Positions 62,069 to 64,000 of a stretch of DNA of 64,000 bases are shown here, in pieces. Within the stretch, counting starts at the first letter, position 1. Every line of letters starts with the position of its first letter. Under the pieces are notes generated by a model that saw only the letters and a program-made list of their open reading frames with translations, was not told the origin of the DNA and ran no database searches. Position numbers and translations under genes: made by a program. The DNA is from Myxococcus stipitatus (GTDB lineage: Bacteria; Myxococcota; Myxococcia; Myxococcales; Myxococcaceae), in the NCBI RefSeq assembly GCF_038561935.1, contig NZ_CP102770.1, forward strand, positions 9,796,001 through 9,860,000, written 5' to 3'.

Positions 62069-62899
62069 TTACTTCACGCAGTTGGCCCAGCCGCGCTTCG
62101 CGGGCGAGAGCGTCATCTCCCAGGTCCGGGTGCCGGAGTTGTAGTCGATGCTCAGGCCGTCCGTGAGGCTGTTCTGGTTGAAGCGACCGCCGAGGCCGGA
62201 GAGGAAGCAGCCGACGCCACCCGGGTCATAGGCCAGGTCCTTGCTGAAGCCGCTGCCGGCGGAGATCCACTGCCAGCCGCCGTGGCTCTCCGGGACGTCG
62301 ACACACAGCGCGCGGCCACCACCCTCGCTCGCGAGGTCGCCGCCCAGGTACCAGTTGAGGCCGTCGTTCCAGACGCGGACGTACTCGGAGGTGGAGTCGA
62401 AGGCGCCAGCGCCCTCGACCATGGTGAGGAAGCAGCGGCGGTCGGCCGTCACGGCGCCGAGGAGCTTGGCAGGCTGGCCGTTGTACCAGGAGACCTCCGC
62501 CGTCCGGTTGGCGCTCGTGGTCATGCACTCGACGGTGCTGCCCAGCATCTTGCTGAAGTTGTGGTTGACGAAGATGTACCACTCACCCGCGAAGATGAAC
62601 GTACCGGTGCTGCCCCAGCTGCTGCTGCCCGTGGGCGGCTGGAGGTTGCCGGACACGCCCGTGAGGAAGCAGGTGCGGTTGGTCGCGGTGCCGATGGACG
62701 TGGAGACGTAGCCGTTCGCGCTGGTGTGCCAGTTGTACGGGCCATGGAGGCCCACGCGCTGCTCGACCTGGTCCACGGCCTCGTCGGCGACGACGGGCGA
62801 CGTGGCCTCCGGCGAGGTGGGGTCGAGAGGCTCACCGCCACAAGCGACGGTGAAGGTGGCCAGCGGGAGGGCGAACAGGAGGTTGCGCATGGAACGCAT
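62069..62899 (-). CDS. Lipoprotein, first copy of a tandem paralogous pair
   Basis: A 276-aa surface lipoprotein: lipobox VAC (ATFTVAC, Cys20 from the 62899 start), short Glu/Pro linker, then a beta-rich domain with repeated units containing CFLTG..G (NRTCFLTGVSGNLQ; RRCFLTMVEGAGAF; VGCFLSGLGGRFN), each followed by a Trp/Tyr-rich strand (WYIFVNHNF; YVRVWNDGLNWYLGG). The three similar units suggest a trefoil- or propeller-like fold, possibly sugar- or protein-binding. It is about two-thirds identical by eye to the gene at 63182. The ATG at 62890 is an alternative start. Function unknown. Confidence 0.78.
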   Translation of the reverse strand: MRSMRNLLFALPLATFTVACGGEPLDPTSPEATSPVVADEAVDQVEQRVGLHGPYNWHTSANGYVSTSIGTATNRTCFLTGVSGNLQPPTGSSSWGSTGTFIFAGEWYIFVNHNFSKMLGSTVECMTTSANRTAEVSWYNGQPAKLLGAVTADRRCFLTMVEGAGAFDSTSEYVRVWNDGLNWYLGGDLASEGGGRALCVDVPESHGGWQWISAGSGFSKDLAYDPGGVGCFLSGLGGRFNQNSLTDGLSIDYNSGTRTWEMTLSPAKRGWANCVK

Positions 62900-63140
62900 G
62901 GAGAGAACCCGGTCCTTTCAAAGACAGCCAGGCGCGAGCGGGGCGACCGCGCGCCAGATGGGAGCTCCGGGCCGGGGCGCCGCGCCATGCGGGTCCGGGT
63001 CTCGGAGTGAGCCCGGGTAGAGCAACCGGAATGCCAACGGGTCCTCAGGGGGAGGCGCGGGGGAGGACGGCAAGGGTTGCCGGGATGCGGGGGAGGACGC
63101 GGGCAAGGCTTGCCGGTCGCGGCAGGGCTTGCGGTGCGGG

Positions 63141-63170
63141 ACCTGGGCCCGCGAGGAGGCGAGCCCAGGT
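63141..63170 (-). terminator. Second copy of the lipoprotein-flanking hairpin
   Basis: ACCTGGGC / GCCCAGGT, the same stem as at 62025-62053 with a 14-nt loop (CCGCGAGGAGGCGA), in the same position just after the second paralogue's stop. Here no hydrolase gene overlaps it, but the stem and the following GAGAGGGATTACTT are retained from the first copy. Confidence 0.6.
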
Positions 63171-63181
63171 CTTGAGAGGGA

Positions 63182-64000
63182 TTACTTGACGCAGCTCGCC
63201 CAGCCGCGCTTGTAGGCGGTGAGGTTCATCTCCCAGGTGCGGGTGCCGGCGTTGTAGTCGACGCTCACGCCGTCGCTGTAGCTGTTCTGGTTGAAGTTGC
63301 CGCCGAGGCCGTGGAGGAAGCAGCCGATGCCATCGGGGTTGTAGGCGAGGTTCACGGTCTTGGTGTTCGAGCCGGTGCTCCCCTGCCAGGCGCCATGGTC
63401 CTCGGGGATGTCGACGCACAGGGCCTTGGCACCGCCATCGCCGACGAGGTCTCCCCCGAGGTACCAGTTGAGGCCGTCATTCCAGACGCGGACGTACTCG
63501 GCGGTGGAGTCGAAGCCGCCAGCGCCCACGATGCTGGTGAGGAAGCAGCGACGGTCGGCCGTCACGGCGCCGAGGAGCTTGGCGGCCTCGCCCGTGTACC
63601 AGGCGACCTCGGCGGTGCGGTTGGCGACGGAGTTGACGCACTGGACGGAGGTGGACAGGGCCGTGCTGAGGGTCTGGTTGACGAAGATCCTCCACTCACT
63701 CCCGGCGAGGAGGACACCGGCCATCCCCCAGCCGAGGTCGTTGGGGGCGGACTGGAGGTTGCCGCCGAGCGCGGTGAGGAAGCAGGTGCGGTTGGAGGAA
63801 GCGCCGAGGGACGTGGAGATGTACTCGGGCTGGTTCGTGCGCCACGTATAGGGGCCGTAGATGGAGACCTGTTGCTCGGCCTGGCCGATGGCCTCATCGG
63901 CGACCGCGGGGGCTTCGGCCCGCGGAGCGTCGGTGTCGAGAGCCTCGCCACCACAAGCGACGGTGAAGGTCGCGAGCGGGAGGGCGAAGAGGAGGTTGCG
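63182..64000 (-). CDS. Lipoprotein, second tandem paralogue, lacking only the start codon at the window edge
   Basis: Exactly 273 codons are visible; the first complete one at 64000 is Arg (RNLLFALPLATFTVAC), so by comparison with the neighbour the ATG lies just beyond the window. The product is a lipoprotein of about 273 aa with the same three CFLT units and Trp/Tyr-rich strands as its paralogue; the C-terminal two-thirds are nearly superimposable (AEVAWYTGEAAKLLGAVTAD against AEVSWYNGQPAKLLGAVTAD). The segment after the lipobox and the loop near residue 210 differ most. The pair suggests gene duplication with divergence of the exposed parts. Confidence 0.8.
   Translation of the reverse strand, partial: RNLLFALPLATFTVACGGEALDTDAPRAEAPAVADEAIGQAEQQVSIYGPYTWRTNQPEYISTSLGASSNRTCFLTALGGNLQSAPNDLGWGMAGVLLAGSEWRIFVNQTLSTALSTSVQCVNSVANRTAEVAWYTGEAAKLLGAVTADRRCFLTSIVGAGGFDSTAEYVRVWNDGLNWYLGGDLVGDGGAKALCVDIPEDHGAWQGSTGSNTKTVNLAYNPDGIGCFLHGLGGNFNQNSYSDGVSVDYNAGTRTWEMNLTAYKRGWASCVK

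Noticed and set aside
62900..63181. Short GGCAAG/CTTGCC repeats in the spacer between the two lipoprotein genes, considered as a CRISPR or mobile element
   Set aside because: Only about three imperfect copies, no spacer-repeat regularity, and no terminal inverted repeats; treated as duplication debris.
1..64000. tRNA, rRNA and CRISPR arrays
   Set aside because: No cloverleaf-like or regular repeat-spacer pattern was noticed on either strand; a covariance-model search would be needed to be certain.

Overview
The window is one continuous stretch of a high-GC, gene-dense bacterial chromosome, most likely from a myxobacterium of the Myxococcus/Corallococcus/Pyxidicoccus type. The evidence is a DUF2378 gene (a family first defined by its expansion in Myxococcus xanthus), a Ser/Thr kinase fused to an AAA ATPase, many lipoproteins with Asp/Gly/Ala-rich linkers or MopE-like DNDCDG motifs, and third-codon positions that are almost all G or C. 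I see no rRNA, tRNA, CRISPR array, transposase or prophage gene.

Layout. 1-8.1 kb: the 5' part of a copper-type P-ATPase, a DPP IV-like peptidase, an active/inactive pair of M16 peptidases, a zinc-ribbon membrane protein and a Cys-repeat lipoprotein. 8.4-19 kb: a GAF protein, an unaccompanied MlaF-like ATPase, a MopE-motif lipoprotein, a beta-propeller/diheme protein, an AraC regulator, and a gene split by a 19-bp tandem duplication followed by a coupled lipoprotein gene. 19-25.9 kb: an acetyltransferase, an Ntn hydrolase, a LysR regulator divergent from a cupin/Tat-MBL pair, lipoproteins and an MDR oxidoreductase.

25.9-35.6 kb is the most unusual region. A two-gene ATPase + HNH nuclease cassette resembling Septu (PtuAB) diverges from a tightly coupled four-gene operon encoding a MoxR AAA+ ATPase, a DUF5682-like protein, a VWA protein and a SWIM-zinc-finger/HEAT-like protein. 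35.6-42.9 kb: a serine beta-lactamase-like hydrolase, an alpha/beta hydrolase, an orphan ABC-type ATPase, a secreted Cys-rich protein and an eight-heme cytochrome with HEAT-like and TPR-like repeats. 43-48.9 kb: a complete TolC/adaptor/RND tripartite efflux operon. 49-53.5 kb: a coupled lipid-enzyme operon (cNMP-domain patatin, KAS III-like, acyltransferase, FabI-like SDR) in which three enzymes deviate at conserved active-site positions. 53.5-64 kb: a methyltransferase, a large kinase-ATPase, an ExoD-like protein, the DUF2378 protein, an NmrA-like protein, a peptidoglycan amidase, a lipoprotein esterase-like protein, and two tandem paralogous lipoproteins, the second missing only its start codon at the window edge.

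Start codons were chosen from Shine-Dalgarno spacing, signal-peptide position and overlap with upstream stops. Function calls rest on motifs read by eye; no database search was run.
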